The notes beneath the pieces were generated by a model. That model did no database searches. It saw only the letters and a program-made list of their open reading frames with translations, and was not told where the DNA came from. The translations under genes and the position numbers were made by a program. This document shows positions 38,017-47,068 of a stretch of 64,000 nucleotides of DNA, piece by piece (position 1 is the first letter of the stretch; the number at the start of each line of letters is the position of its first letter). The stretch comes from Methanospirillum stamsii (GTDB lineage Archaea; Halobacteriota; Methanomicrobia; Methanomicrobiales; Methanospirillaceae), in the NCBI RefSeq assembly GCF_046244385.1, contig NZ_CP176366.1, positions 3,162,001 to 3,226,000 on the forward strand, read 5' to 3'.

Positions 38017-38359
38017 ATTATAAAGAAGCGGATATTATGGAAGGTTTAGAAAGGGTATTTTAATTAAGAATTTCGTGAGTTTCACCTTTTGCATGGCAAT
38101 TGTGTATGGCATAATTACATTGCAAACTTATGATGCAATTCTGCCCACAGTCATGTTTTGCATCACCGGATGGCATTCATGAACTGCAAATGATTAATAT
38201 TTGAGAAGTATATTTTAAAATAATCCTGGATTGATGAATTAAAAATGGAAGAGGAATTACACAATCCTCGTTTGGAGTAATAGAAAAATTTCATCATAAA
38301 GCTCAGCGTTTGCAAATCCAGGATTGAAACTGGAAATATTAAAAGAGGAGGAGATCATT
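38017..38359. other. Intergenic region between IS21 and TPR gene, with an inverted repeat
   Basis: About 340 bases without a gene. It contains perfect 8-bp inverted arms TGATGCAA (38131-38138) and TTGCATCA (38158-38165) separated by 19 bases, a possible operator or hairpin. A GGAGGAG ribosome-binding site lies 6 bases before the next ATG. Confidence 0.4.
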
Positions 38360-38731
38360 ATGGCATCATGTACAATATCATCATCATTTCATTATCAGGA
38401 AAGGCTTAAAGCAGCTGTTGAAGAAATCCTTCATAAAGCAAATGAATCCCTGGGCAAAGGAGAGTATAATATTGCATTATATCTCTACGACAAAGTGATT
38501 AAACAAGAACCGGATAATAGAATTGCCCTTATGAATTTAGGCAGAACATATGAATATCTCGGTGATTATCCGGCAGCAATCCAGACTTATGGATCATTGA
38601 TAGAGATTGATCAGTATAATCCGGAGGCATGGTATAACAGAGGTCTGGTTTTGAAAAAAACCGGGGCATATGTTGAAGGTATGATAAATATCCGGATGGG
38701 AATAGCACTTAATCTTCATGAAAAATTATAA
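38360..38731 (+). CDS. Small TPR-repeat protein
   Basis: 123 residues from the ATG at 38360, chosen for its GGAGGAG ribosome-binding site 6 bases upstream; a TTG at 38324 is less likely. It has about three TPR motifs (ANESLGKGEYNIALYLYDKV; ALMNLGRTYEYLGDYPAAIQ; AWYNRGLVLKKTGAYVEGMI). There is no signal peptide, so it is probably a cytoplasmic protein-interaction module. Partner unknown; it does not appear to be in an operon. Confidence 0.8.
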   Translation: MASCTISSSFHYQERLKAAVEEILHKANESLGKGEYNIALYLYDKVIKQEPDNRIALMNLGRTYEYLGDYPAAIQTYGSLIEIDQYNPEAWYNRGLVLKKTGAYVEGMINIRMGIALNLHEKL

Positions 38732-38811
38732 ATTTTCACTCTGAAACAGGTAAAATAATAACATTCAGAGTTATTCTCATAGAAATTGGATTATTGAAAA
38801 GGGACTTTCAA

Positions 38812-39249
38812 TTAGATATAGTAAAAAAGTCCTCCGGCAGTTATGTTTTCATCAATCCACGTAATTATTTCACCTCGAAGGAGTAGAATTTCTTTTTTAA
38901 ACGAACTTTTTCTCTCTTCATGGTATGAGATATTAAAAAATTCCTGGTGGATAGTATTTGTAGCACCAGGAAACGTCGGACAGGCATATGATGCTTTATC
39001 AGAGAGTAAGACCGCTATATCTATATTTTTATCAAGAAAAATAAAAATCTCCTTTGATTGTTGTCCGGATATATCAATTCCTAATTCGTTCATTACCTCG
39101 ATTGTCATGGGGTGAATAGGTAATGGCTGTGTTCCTGCACTGTATGATTCAAATCTATCTCCATATCTAAAACGCAGATAACCCTCAGCAATTTGTGAAC
39201 GAATAGCATTATGGGTGCTGATAAACAATATCCGGGTTTTTTTGATCAT
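38812..39249 (-). CDS. ArsC/low-MW phosphatase-like protein without the catalytic Cys
   Basis: 145 residues with the overall fold of thioredoxin-type arsenate reductases (RILFIST.NAIRSQIAEG; YSAGTQPLPIHPMTIEVMNE; CPTFPG; ILLLRGEIITWI). In active members the loop is C-x5-R with Cys first; here the position is Ser12 (AGC codon), giving STHNAIRS. The later CP.FPG Cys is kept. Without the nucleophile it cannot follow the normal phosphatase or reductase mechanism, so a binding or regulatory role is likelier. No ars genes lie nearby. Confidence 0.8.
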   Translation of the reverse strand: MIKKTRILFISTHNAIRSQIAEGYLRFRYGDRFESYSAGTQPLPIHPMTIEVMNELGIDISGQQSKEIFIFLDKNIDIAVLLSDKASYACPTFPGATNTIHQEFFNISYHEERKSSFKKEILLLRGEIITWIDENITAGGLFYYI

Positions 39250-39306
39250 AGTATCTGATAAGAATTATTAAAACTCCATTTACGAAAATCAAATGTTCGA
39301 AGTTTT

Positions 39307-40797
39307 TTATGATTCATCGTTCTCAGAAAAGGTAATGGTCCGGTATCCCATCCCAATCAGTTCAACATCCTCCCGGCTTTCCATACAGACAACAACCGGG
39401 GTCTGATGAACCATTGAAAAGATTATCTCATCTCCGGGATCCGGTAAGAGTGGAATATCAACGTCATTTTGAATGGTATACCGATAGGGATCCATATTTC
39501 CAAAGAAATACGTTTTATATTGTTTCAGATCCTCTTCGTTTTTATCAAATGCAGAATCAGCACTACCTGCAATGGTAATGTCTACCGGAATCCAGCCATA
39601 TTCGGGGATATAAAATTCTGCCCAGAAGTGGGGTCCGGCAAGACCCGGGATTAACTGGTAACCTCCTGCAGAACGTGCTGGAATTCCAAGTGACCGGCAA
39701 AGGGCACAAAAGAACATACTTTGAGTGCCACAATCGCCATATCCGGTCTCATACATATAGGTCGACTCCGGAATTTCTGATGCGGCAAGATATGTATGGG
39801 GAACATTACTATAGGGATAGGTATTGAGAATGTTCCAGTATATCATTTCTGCCATCCGGTATGGATTTGTTTCATCGCCAACGATCTCCTCTGCAAGGTC
39901 AGCAATCTCCGGTGTAATTTCTATGTTCTGCTGTGACCGTGTATATGTTTTATAGAGTTCACTGGTGGTATCATATGGGCCAATAAGTTCCGGATCAACC
40001 ATATGACGACGTTCAAAGGTAGAAAATTCATAAACTGCTGAAACATTCACATACTTATCATTGATTTTATCCAAGGGGATCTCAAAATATACCTGACCAT
40101 GATCCCCGGTGATTATCGGTTTAGATTTAACATATTCTGCAGGTTCCAGTTGTATTACTGAAATATTTTTCTGACTTCCTAGTTCAACAGGAAGAGGAAG
40201 CCAGACCTGAAGAGTTCCGAAATCCGGCAGATATTCCCGGGGAATGTTAAGGGTATTATTTGCCTGGAACCGATGGGGGTTTCCATATGATCCATCTAAC
40301 TGGGGTTCATTAGTAATGACCGGATAGAGTTCATCAAAGGCTTCTGAATGATTCTGTGATCGGGAGATTTCCTGTAGGAGAGTTTTATTGTGATAAGCAG
40401 CATTATTCGCAATTCCAATAAAATACCTGATTTGTCCATCAGAAACAATCTGAATAGATTCTCCTGGTCCAAGGTACCGCTCACGTTCCTCTTCCGAGAG
40501 GTTTGGAAGACCTGCTGCCAGAACTTCCCTTGCCTGTGTTGTATTTAAAGACATCTCAACCAGCATCCATGTCGCCCGGTTTCTCATATGAAGGGCTTTT
40601 CTGGCATCGACTGATTTTCCTTCCATATCATAAGCGTTAACTGACTGGTTGAAGAGATCAATAGATTTTTCAAAGTATTTGTTGTTAAATGTCTCTAATC
40701 CGGATGTATAATATTCTTCTCCGGTAAATTCTGCAGAACTGATACTGCAAGTGAGAATAGGTATTATGATAAAAACAGCAATGAATGAGAATCTCAT
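39307..40797 (-). CDS. Secreted transglutaminase-like cysteine protease-fold protein
   Basis: 496 residues with a signal peptide (FSFIAVFIIIPILTCSIS). Residues ~30-130 are helical and TPR-like, ~170-290 are beta-rich, and the transglutaminase-like core is ~300-440. The triad is visible: Cys ~355 in GYGDCGTQS, His ~389 in GPHFWAEFYI and Asp ~404 in WIPVDITIAG. It probably acts outside the cell on proteins or peptides; the exact reaction is unknown. It lies about 50 bases from the ArsC-like gene on the same strand. Confidence 0.85.
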   Translation of the reverse strand: MRFSFIAVFIIIPILTCSISSAEFTGEEYYTSGLETFNNKYFEKSIDLFNQSVNAYDMEGKSVDARKALHMRNRATWMLVEMSLNTTQAREVLAAGLPNLSEEERERYLGPGESIQIVSDGQIRYFIGIANNAAYHNKTLLQEISRSQNHSEAFDELYPVITNEPQLDGSYGNPHRFQANNTLNIPREYLPDFGTLQVWLPLPVELGSQKNISVIQLEPAEYVKSKPIITGDHGQVYFEIPLDKINDKYVNVSAVYEFSTFERRHMVDPELIGPYDTTSELYKTYTRSQQNIEITPEIADLAEEIVGDETNPYRMAEMIYWNILNTYPYSNVPHTYLAASEIPESTYMYETGYGDCGTQSMFFCALCRSLGIPARSAGGYQLIPGLAGPHFWAEFYIPEYGWIPVDITIAGSADSAFDKNEEDLKQYKTYFFGNMDPYRYTIQNDVDIPLLPDPGDEIIFSMVHQTPVVVCMESREDVELIGMGYRTITFSENDES

Positions 40798-40991
40798 TAT
40801 CTAATAATGATGTGACAAAGGGGAAATAAATCTTATGATTAGCAGTAAGTTTTTTTTGTTATGGCTATTTACCATATACAGAAACCATGAATAAAAAGAC
40901 TAATTTTAAAAATTACCTGGTTTAAATAAGTTTTAAATAATATATGTGGTTTCCTGATTAATCAAAATAAAGGAAAAACGATATATCGATT

Positions 40992-41561
40992 TTATTCTAT
41001 CCATCGGGAAAAATTGGCCGGACCTTTGTCTGCTACCCAGTCATAGGTTTTAGCAATCTTTGTTAAGGTAATAATTTTATTACGGTGTTGCTCAGGGACT
41101 TCTTTGACTTTATATGCAGGGATATCTTTGAAAGGAACCCATTCTTCATTAACATATTCATGGGGAATAAATTCGGTGCCATCCGGACTATATAAAAATC
41201 CAAGATAACTAAAGGGATTCGGCCCAAGAGACTTACCTCGTCCATCCCGACCTTCAATACCATTGATGTGAATCCCAAGAAGTTTATTTCCTTTTTTCAT
41301 ACTCCGGAAAATTTCATATTTCACCCATCGCTGAGTATAGGTATTAGTGCCAATCAGGACAGCAGAAACTGAGGAGTCCTGAATCTGCATATCTATCAAT
41401 TTTCTGATAGAATCATCTCCGGATTTCGCAGCAGCTTCCCAGAGATATGGAGGGAAAAATCCTCCATGGTTTTCATGAGTAATTTTATGCGAACGGACTA
41501 TATTGATACGAATATCATTCATATCCTGATTTGCAATACAGAAAAAAACTTTTTTAGGCAT
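40992..41561 (-). CDS. TIR-like (MTH538/ThsB-type) domain protein
   Basis: About 189 residues from the ATG at 41561; a GTG at 41612 would add 17. Residues 1-140 match TIR-like DUF1863/MTH538 proteins: KKVFFCIANQDMNDIRINIV, DDSIRKLIDMQIQDSSVSAV, LIGTNTYTQRWVKYEI and NKLLGIHINGI. This fold is used by ThsB of Thoeris anti-phage systems to make a cyclic-ADP-ribose-type signal, but many family members are uncharacterised. No ThsA-like NADase/SLOG gene is adjacent, so a defence role is only possible. It is isolated between two signal-peptide genes. Confidence 0.78.
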   Translation of the reverse strand: MPKKVFFCIANQDMNDIRINIVRSHKITHENHGGFFPPYLWEAAAKSGDDSIRKLIDMQIQDSSVSAVLIGTNTYTQRWVKYEIFRSMKKGNKLLGIHINGIEGRDGRGKSLGPNPFSYLGFLYSPDGTEFIPHEYVNEEWVPFKDIPAYKVKEVPEQHRNKIITLTKIAKTYDWVADKGPANFSRWIE

Positions 41562-41820
41562 GCAGCAAAACCTTCTGTTATCAAATCTATTCTCGTTAAT
41601 GATAATTAACACCTTCTTTTTGATAATTAATTGAAATCGCGAAAAACAACAAAAATTTTTTATTTTTTTAAACGGATATAATGAGCTTTACCAGAGCGAA
41701 TCAAAATATATATGCACAGTCATGTATGATTACCCTGTGAAATGTCAAGAGATATAGTAGTCACTCATACCTGTGTGGCATAATATATCTGGTTTTTTAC
41801 AATCTACCCGGAGAATTCTC

Positions 41821-43779
41821 ATGAAAGAAAAAAAGGTTTGTATATTTTTCATTCTCGCATGCATAATAACCATAATAATTTCTGCAAGTGTGGTTGCTAC
41901 CAGTAGTAATGTATTACCGACAACAGACACCCCTCTTAGCATACCCGGAACCTCTGTTGTTGAAATCACCGGGATAAATGCGGTGAATTTTCCGAATGTA
42001 ATCACCTATGTCACCGTGAATACACCGGAGGGAAAACAGGGAGAACTCACCAAAGAAGATTTCCAGGTATATGAAAACGGAAATCTGATGGAGATAACAT
42101 CAATTAAATTCCCGGACAAAAAAAACAGAACTAAACTTGACCTTGCGATTCTCTTTGATGAAACCGGAAGTATGAGCGAGGAGATATCTGACATAAAAAT
42201 TAAAGTCAAAGAATTAACAGATAATCTTGCATCTGCAAACATTGACTGTAGATATTCATTAGTCAGTTTTCGCGATATTGTATCAGTTAAACAGGAATGG
42301 ACATCTGATACATCACTCATAAAAAATGCCGTTGACAGACTTGAGGCTGACGGTGGAGACGATGCACCGGAAGTAAACCTTGATGCTATTGAAACTGCCC
42401 TCATATCTGGATTCCGCCCAGATGCCCAGCATATGATCATAGATATCACGGATAGTATGACTCATTACCGGGATGATGGAACATCGTTTTCGCAGTATAC
42501 TATTCCGGAAACTGCCAGTCATTTATTGAGTAACGGTACCAGTTATATCCTCGTCGGACCAGCTTCAGTATCAGGTCAGTTCAATGTTCATACAGATAAA
42601 AAAGAACTGGTCAAGGCCCTTGGTGGAAGCGGTCTCTTTATTGATATCCATAGTGATGAATTCTCTGTCATTCTCGACAAAATCCAGGCAATCATCACAC
42701 AAACCTATACTATCAGTTATTATACGCCGGAATTTTATCCGGAAGGAAAGAAAGTCACCCTGGAAGTTCAGGTAGGGCCGACAACAGATAGCGGACAATT
42801 TACCATCCTGAAACAGGATGGAATTTCAAGAACAGCACCATTGAATCCCGTGTCCGAAGAACTGGATACAGATATTATCCGGGATACTGATGGGATCAGT
42901 ACACTTGGAAGATCCATTGTTGATATAACCGGAATTAATGCAGTGAATTTCCCGTATATCCTCACATATGTCACCGTTAATACCTCTTCCGGAAGGGTAG
43001 GAGATCTTACAAAAGATGATTTCCAGGTATACGAAAACGGGGAACTAATGGATATTGATTCATTCACATTCACTGATAGTTCAGAGAAAACGAATCTTGA
43101 TCTGGCTATTATCTTTGATGATACCGGAAGCCTCGTTGATGAGATTGAAGATATGAAAGAAAAGGTGAATGACCTGACCGACCGAATCATATCAGCAAAT
43201 ATTGACTGTAGATATTCACTCATCACCTTTAAAGACACAGTAGTAGTGAAACAGGAATGGACTAATGATCCGGCAATAATTAAAAATGCAATTGAAAGCC
43301 TGAATGCGAGTGAGGGATTCGATGATCCGGAAGTAAACCTGGACGCTATTGAAAAAGCCCTTGAATTTGGATTCAGGCCTGATGCACAACACATGATTCT
43401 TGACATTACCGATAGCACAACTCATTATGTTAAAGATGGGACCCCATTCTCCAATTATACCATTCCTGAAACAGCCGGGCACCTTCTTACTAATGGTGCC
43501 AGTTTCATCCTGGTAGGACCGACAACAGTTGCCGGAACATTTGATTTGAATAATGATATGCGGGAACTGGTGAAATCCCTTGGGGGTAGTGGTCTCTTTA
43601 TTGATATTCACAGTGATGATTTCTCAGCAATACTTGACAGAATAAAGGGAGTCATCACCCAAACATATATCATAGGCTATTATTCTCCAGATAAGAATTC
43701 TGGTGAAAGTGTAAAGACCGTCAGAATATTGGTTGAAGATAATGAAGACAGCGGGCAGTATACAATACGGATTACATAA
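41821..43779 (+). CDS. Secreted protein with two tandem von Willebrand A domains
   Basis: 652 residues from the ATG at 41821, which has GGAGA upstream; a GTG at 41773 would place residues before the signal peptide. After the signal peptide (VCIFFILACIITIIISASVV) come two copies of a ~320-residue unit, each starting V(E/D)ITGINAVNFP and holding a VWA domain with a metal-site motif (FDETGSMSEE and FDDTGSLVDE). The units are about 960 bases apart and clearly similar in DNA, so this is an internal duplication. A role in cell-surface adhesion or divalent-metal-dependent binding is likely. Confidence 0.85.
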   Translation: MKEKKVCIFFILACIITIIISASVVATSSNVLPTTDTPLSIPGTSVVEITGINAVNFPNVITYVTVNTPEGKQGELTKEDFQVYENGNLMEITSIKFPDKKNRTKLDLAILFDETGSMSEEISDIKIKVKELTDNLASANIDCRYSLVSFRDIVSVKQEWTSDTSLIKNAVDRLEADGGDDAPEVNLDAIETALISGFRPDAQHMIIDITDSMTHYRDDGTSFSQYTIPETASHLLSNGTSYILVGPASVSGQFNVHTDKKELVKALGGSGLFIDIHSDEFSVILDKIQAIITQTYTISYYTPEFYPEGKKVTLEVQVGPTTDSGQFTILKQDGISRTAPLNPVSEELDTDIIRDTDGISTLGRSIVDITGINAVNFPYILTYVTVNTSSGRVGDLTKDDFQVYENGELMDIDSFTFTDSSEKTNLDLAIIFDDTGSLVDEIEDMKEKVNDLTDRIISANIDCRYSLITFKDTVVVKQEWTNDPAIIKNAIESLNASEGFDDPEVNLDAIEKALEFGFRPDAQHMILDITDSTTHYVKDGTPFSNYTIPETAGHLLTNGASFILVGPTTVAGTFDLNNDMRELVKSLGGSGLFIDIHSDDFSAILDRIKGVITQTYIIGYYSPDKNSGESVKTVRILVEDNEDSGQYTIRIT

Positions 43780-43891
43780 CATCCAGGAAAATGAGATAAC
43801 ACGTAATGATTTCAACTGAATAATCGCTAAACACTCTATTTTTTCTTTTTATTAATCCCTGATGATTATTTTCGGAACAATCGACATGGAT

Positions 43892-44455
43892 TTACGTACC
43901 CAATACCTGTTGACCATATTTACGAGAAGGAATTTTGCATATTTCTCTTACCTGGGAAGTATCAAAAAGGGTAACTTGTGAAATATTACATATGTTTTTA
44001 TTTGGTGATGTCAAAGTATCCTGGATAAAAACTAATTTATCTGCAATTGATTCAAGTTCAACAATTGTCTTATCCCAGATAGGAGAAATGAGAAGTACTT
44101 CCTGTCTTTTTTTTGATCGTTCCCTGCAGAGATGACCGAATGGTAAGATATATTCAGGGTTTTCATCAAACCATTGTGGACTATACTCAATAACCATAAA
44201 CCGTACCGGATCATTTTCTACTACGACTAAAATATCAACCGGATTGTTCAATTCCCTGATTTCTATCCTGTTTTGTTCTTCATTTATGTGGAGGAGATTT
44301 GACCTATCCGCACTAGAGCAGACATATAATATCTTCCGGTGATTACATTTTTTGAGGATGTCAGAAATCGTTTCGGCCAGGAAAAGGCGGGTACCTATAA
44401 ATATCGAAAAAGAATTCTCCGGAATGGTGATAAAGTTTTTACTATGATAGGTCAT
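43892..44455 (-). CDS. Hypothetical protein
   Basis: About 187 residues from the ATG at 44455. The frame is open up to a TTG at 44602, which would add a hydrophobic 49-residue N-terminus (FNYRFILFFPILLISLS) that could be a membrane anchor. The body alternates predicted strands and helices (SFSIFIGTRLFLAETISDIL; KILYVCSSADRSN; VDILVVVENDPVRFMVIEYS), a Rossmann-like pattern. I recognise no family. It is isolated. Confidence 0.5.
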   Translation of the reverse strand: MTYHSKNFITIPENSFSIFIGTRLFLAETISDILKKCNHRKILYVCSSADRSNLLHINEEQNRIEIRELNNPVDILVVVENDPVRFMVIEYSPQWFDENPEYILPFGHLCRERSKKRQEVLLISPIWDKTIVELESIADKLVFIQDTLTSPNKNICNISQVTLFDTSQVREICKIPSRKYGQQVLGT

Positions 44456-44602
44456 TTGATTACTTCTTGATAGTAGTGGTATAAGAAGTTCAGTGAAACA
44501 GGGTGAAAGTGAAATGAGTAAAATGGGAAAAAATAATATAAACCTATAATTAAACCAGTTGCAACCGGTTGCAACGAATGAAACTTTCTTAATTTTAGAC
44601 AA

Positions 44603-45102
44603 TTTTTAATAGAAAACCAGAAAACTTTTGTTTATAGAATTATTTTTCAGAGCTGTTACAACCATTCTGAACGACCCTGTTTTCGAATCATCAACCAGAT
44701 TATTAATAAATAGAGAATTTGATAGGATATAATTAGGGAAAATAATTTCAGACTGATATTCACCGGTTTTATCTACAGTCCTTATACACTGTTTCATCTA
44801 ACACTTGTATGTCACGGGGAGACCTAAAGTCAAACCACATCCCTGATTCTGTAATACCAGAATCATATGTGCTTTACTCTTTCCAGGTACCGGGAATTGA
44901 ATAGGTATTCAGCATGTCCTCCTACAATGCTATACACCCATGCTCATAAACCCCGGCCTTGAAAGATTTGTCCGGGTGTCACCGTAACTCTTCGAAAAAA
45001 ACCAGAAAAGGATTTAACCCCACCCCCTGATAAATCCCGGGGGGATTCCTCCTACACTTCGGGTTTGTTGTCTTTTTCTAAAATAAAAAAACAGAGGTTA
45101 AC
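44603..45102 (+). other. Intergenic region, part GC-richer and structured, upstream of HTH gene
   Basis: About 500 bases. The right half (~44800-45060) is clearly less AT-rich than other spacers here. It holds a perfect hairpin GATTCTG-TAATAC-CAGAATC (44845-44864) and a C-run/G-run pair (ACCCCCTGATAAATCCCGGGGGG, in two parts, near 45020-45045). It could be a long structured leader of the gene at 45103 or a separate small RNA. It matches no RNA family I can name. Confidence 0.35.
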
Positions 45103-45396
45103 ATGTATCCAAAAAGCAGATTCAGTGCCAAGTATAATGAGAACCAGATTACCCTTATCAATTATCTGAAAGAACAGGTTCATAATGGACGGTGCTTTTT
45201 GAAATCCAAATATATCGCGAAGGATGTCGGGCTCTCCTCAAAAGAAGTCGGGACAAACATGGCTATTCTCTCTGAGATCTGTCCTGAATTCTTAATTGAG
45301 CGATATAGTTATTCAAATAGTACTACCTGGCTTGTCTCACCAGGAAGTATCCAGGGGCTTCAGAGAAGAATGGATAGTCCGGTAGCTATCGTTTAA
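45103..45396 (+). CDS. DUF7123-like archaeal winged-helix protein
   Basis: 97 residues. The block NYLKEQVHNGRCFLKSKYIA, then DVGLSSKEVGTNM, then IERYSYSNSTTWLV is a conserved archaeal family best known from haloarchaea (DUF7123 type), with a winged-helix fold expected to bind DNA. It has a GAGG ribosome-binding site 8 bases before the ATG and a long, possibly structured leader. Function unknown; regulatory role inferred. Confidence 0.75.
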   Translation: MYPKSRFSAKYNENQITLINYLKEQVHNGRCFLKSKYIAKDVGLSSKEVGTNMAILSEICPEFLIERYSYSNSTTWLVSPGSIQGLQRRMDSPVAIV

Positions 45397-45532
45397 GTAA
45401 AAAAGATAGTCTTTAATAAAATATTTTATATTCATTTTTCTGATAATTTTCCTGATTAAAAAATACCTTTTTTAATAAGGATTCCAGTATTAACAGGTAT
45501 TTATTAGTACAAATACATCAACAATATATCGG

Positions 45533-46168
45533 ATGATTCAAATACTTTTCATAACATTTATTCTCATCATTGCAATCATCCTGTTTTCTCTGGCTTGGCG
45601 TTATAGTTCACAACGGCGTTCTCTGCCATGCCCGGTTTGGATGAAATGGATGCTGGATCCTCCATCTTTTAAAGGAATAAGTTCCCGGACAAAAAAAACC
45701 ATTAAGCATCTTCAGGTAAATCCAGGTATGAGTGTTCTTGATGCTGGCTGTGGCCCCGGCCGACTTTCAATTCCCCTTGCAGAACGTATTGCTCCGAATG
45801 GAGTAGTAACGACAATGGATATCCAGGAAAAAATGCTTGAGGAAGTCAGAAAACGATCTGAAAAAAGGGGTATCTCAAACATTAAGTATCTACAAGGTGG
45901 AATTGGTGAAGGAAAACTGGAACATAATTCATTTGACCGGATAGTTATGATAACCGTTCTTGGAGAAATTCCTGAACGCGAAACGGCAATGAAGGAGTTA
46001 TATAATGCCTTAAAATCCGGAGGGAAAATTTTGATAGAAGAGACTATCCGGGATCCTCATTTTCAGCGGGCATCTGTTGTCCGGGAATATGCTAAAAAAG
46101 TGGGACTGATTGAAGTAGGACATTTTGGAAGCAGATTTAATTATATTATTATATTCGAAAGACCCTGA
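45533..46168 (+). CDS. Class I SAM-dependent methyltransferase, membrane-anchored
   Basis: 211 residues. One N-terminal membrane segment (LFITFILIIAIILFSLAW) is followed by a methyltransferase domain: SAM motif I VLDAGCGPGRLSIPLA (~65-80), motif II VTTMDIQEKML and post-motif VMITVLGEIPERETA. The substrate is unknown; a lipid or membrane cofactor is reasonable given the anchor. It ends 8 bases before the flavoprotein gene, so the two are probably one operon. Confidence 0.85.
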   Translation: MIQILFITFILIIAIILFSLAWRYSSQRRSLPCPVWMKWMLDPPSFKGISSRTKKTIKHLQVNPGMSVLDAGCGPGRLSIPLAERIAPNGVVTTMDIQEKMLEEVRKRSEKRGISNIKYLQGGIGEGKLEHNSFDRIVMITVLGEIPERETAMKELYNALKSGGKILIEETIRDPHFQRASVVREYAKKVGLIEVGHFGSRFNYIIIFERP

Positions 46169-46176
46169 AAGATATT

Positions 46177-46977
46177 ATGTATATACTTGTCATCATGGGC
46201 AGTCCTCATAAGGGAACAACATATCGGGCATGTGAGGAACTTCGTCAATCCATCGAAAGAGAAATTTCTGTTGAGTTTGAATATCTCTGGTTACACCATG
46301 CAAATCTCCATCCCTGTTCTGGGTGTTGCCTTTGTTTTACCCGTGGCGAGGAGTCCTGTCCCTACCATGATGATGCTATTCAGATAAAGGAAAAAATGGA
46401 ATCAGCTGATGCCATCATCTTTGCATCACCTGTTTATGCCTTGAACGTTTCCGGACAAATGAAAGTTTTTATCGACCGTCTCTCATATAATTTTCACCGT
46501 CCCCGTTTTTTTGACAAAAAAGCATTTATTCTCACCACAACGGCAATACTCGGTCATAAAGATGTTCTGAAATACATGGAAATGGTAGCAAAATTCTGGG
46601 GTTTTGAAATCGCGGGGAAATTAGGTCTGGTGACTCCGGATCCTTTACCTTCTTATCGAAAAGAGAAAAACCATAAGATAATTGAGAAGATAGCAAAAGA
46701 GTTCATTGTTTCACTCCGGAATAACCACAGAAAAGGTCCCTCGCTTAAAGATATTATCATTTTTCACGGCCAAAGGAGTTCATTTAAACAACTCAAACTT
46801 ATTTCACCCTGTGATTTTCATTATTGGAATGATAAAAGATGGTTTGAAAATGAGGTGCATTATTTTTTTGATGTCCCGGTTAACCCTCTCTTTCATGGGA
46901 TCGGATTGATTGTCGAATGGCTTTCAGAGCGCCAGATTAAAAAAGATATCATGGAAAATCCGGGAGAATTATCCTAA
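46177..46977 (+). CDS. NADPH-dependent FMN reductase-like flavoprotein
   Basis: 266 residues. A flavodoxin-like domain (~1-190) has the phosphate loop MGSPHKGTTY, FASPVYALNVSGQMKVFIDR and a Cys cluster CSGCCLCFTRGEESCPYHDD typical of iron-sulfur flavoproteins. The C-terminal ~75 residues are extra and may bind a partner. It likely transfers electrons from reduced carriers to an unknown acceptor, perhaps protecting against oxidants. It is in a probable operon with the upstream methyltransferase. Confidence 0.85.
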   Translation: MYILVIMGSPHKGTTYRACEELRQSIEREISVEFEYLWLHHANLHPCSGCCLCFTRGEESCPYHDDAIQIKEKMESADAIIFASPVYALNVSGQMKVFIDRLSYNFHRPRFFDKKAFILTTTAILGHKDVLKYMEMVAKFWGFEIAGKLGLVTPDPLPSYRKEKNHKIIEKIAKEFIVSLRNNHRKGPSLKDIIIFHGQRSSFKQLKLISPCDFHYWNDKRWFENEVHYFFDVPVNPLFHGIGLIVEWLSERQIKKDIMENPGELS

Positions 46978-47068
46978 TTTCTCTCGCAGATTTTTTATAA
47001 TTCTCATCTTATACTAAAATATTAAAAAGGATATCCACATCTATCCTGAGATCCTAATTACTAAAAGC

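Noticed and set aside
35700..38060. A gene interrupted by the first IS21, since joining across ATTAT gives about 40 open codons ending ADIMEGLERVF
   Set aside because: The joined frame has no start, no recognisable family and could be chance in a short stretch.
40992..44455. Complete Thoeris defence system around the TIR-like gene
   Set aside because: No ThsA (SIR2/SLOG/Macro) candidate is adjacent; neighbours are an exported transglutaminase-like protein, a VWA protein and an unknown protein.
44800..45060. SRP RNA, RNase P RNA or known riboswitch in the GC-richer spacer
   Set aside because: None of the conserved motifs of those RNAs could be found on either strand.
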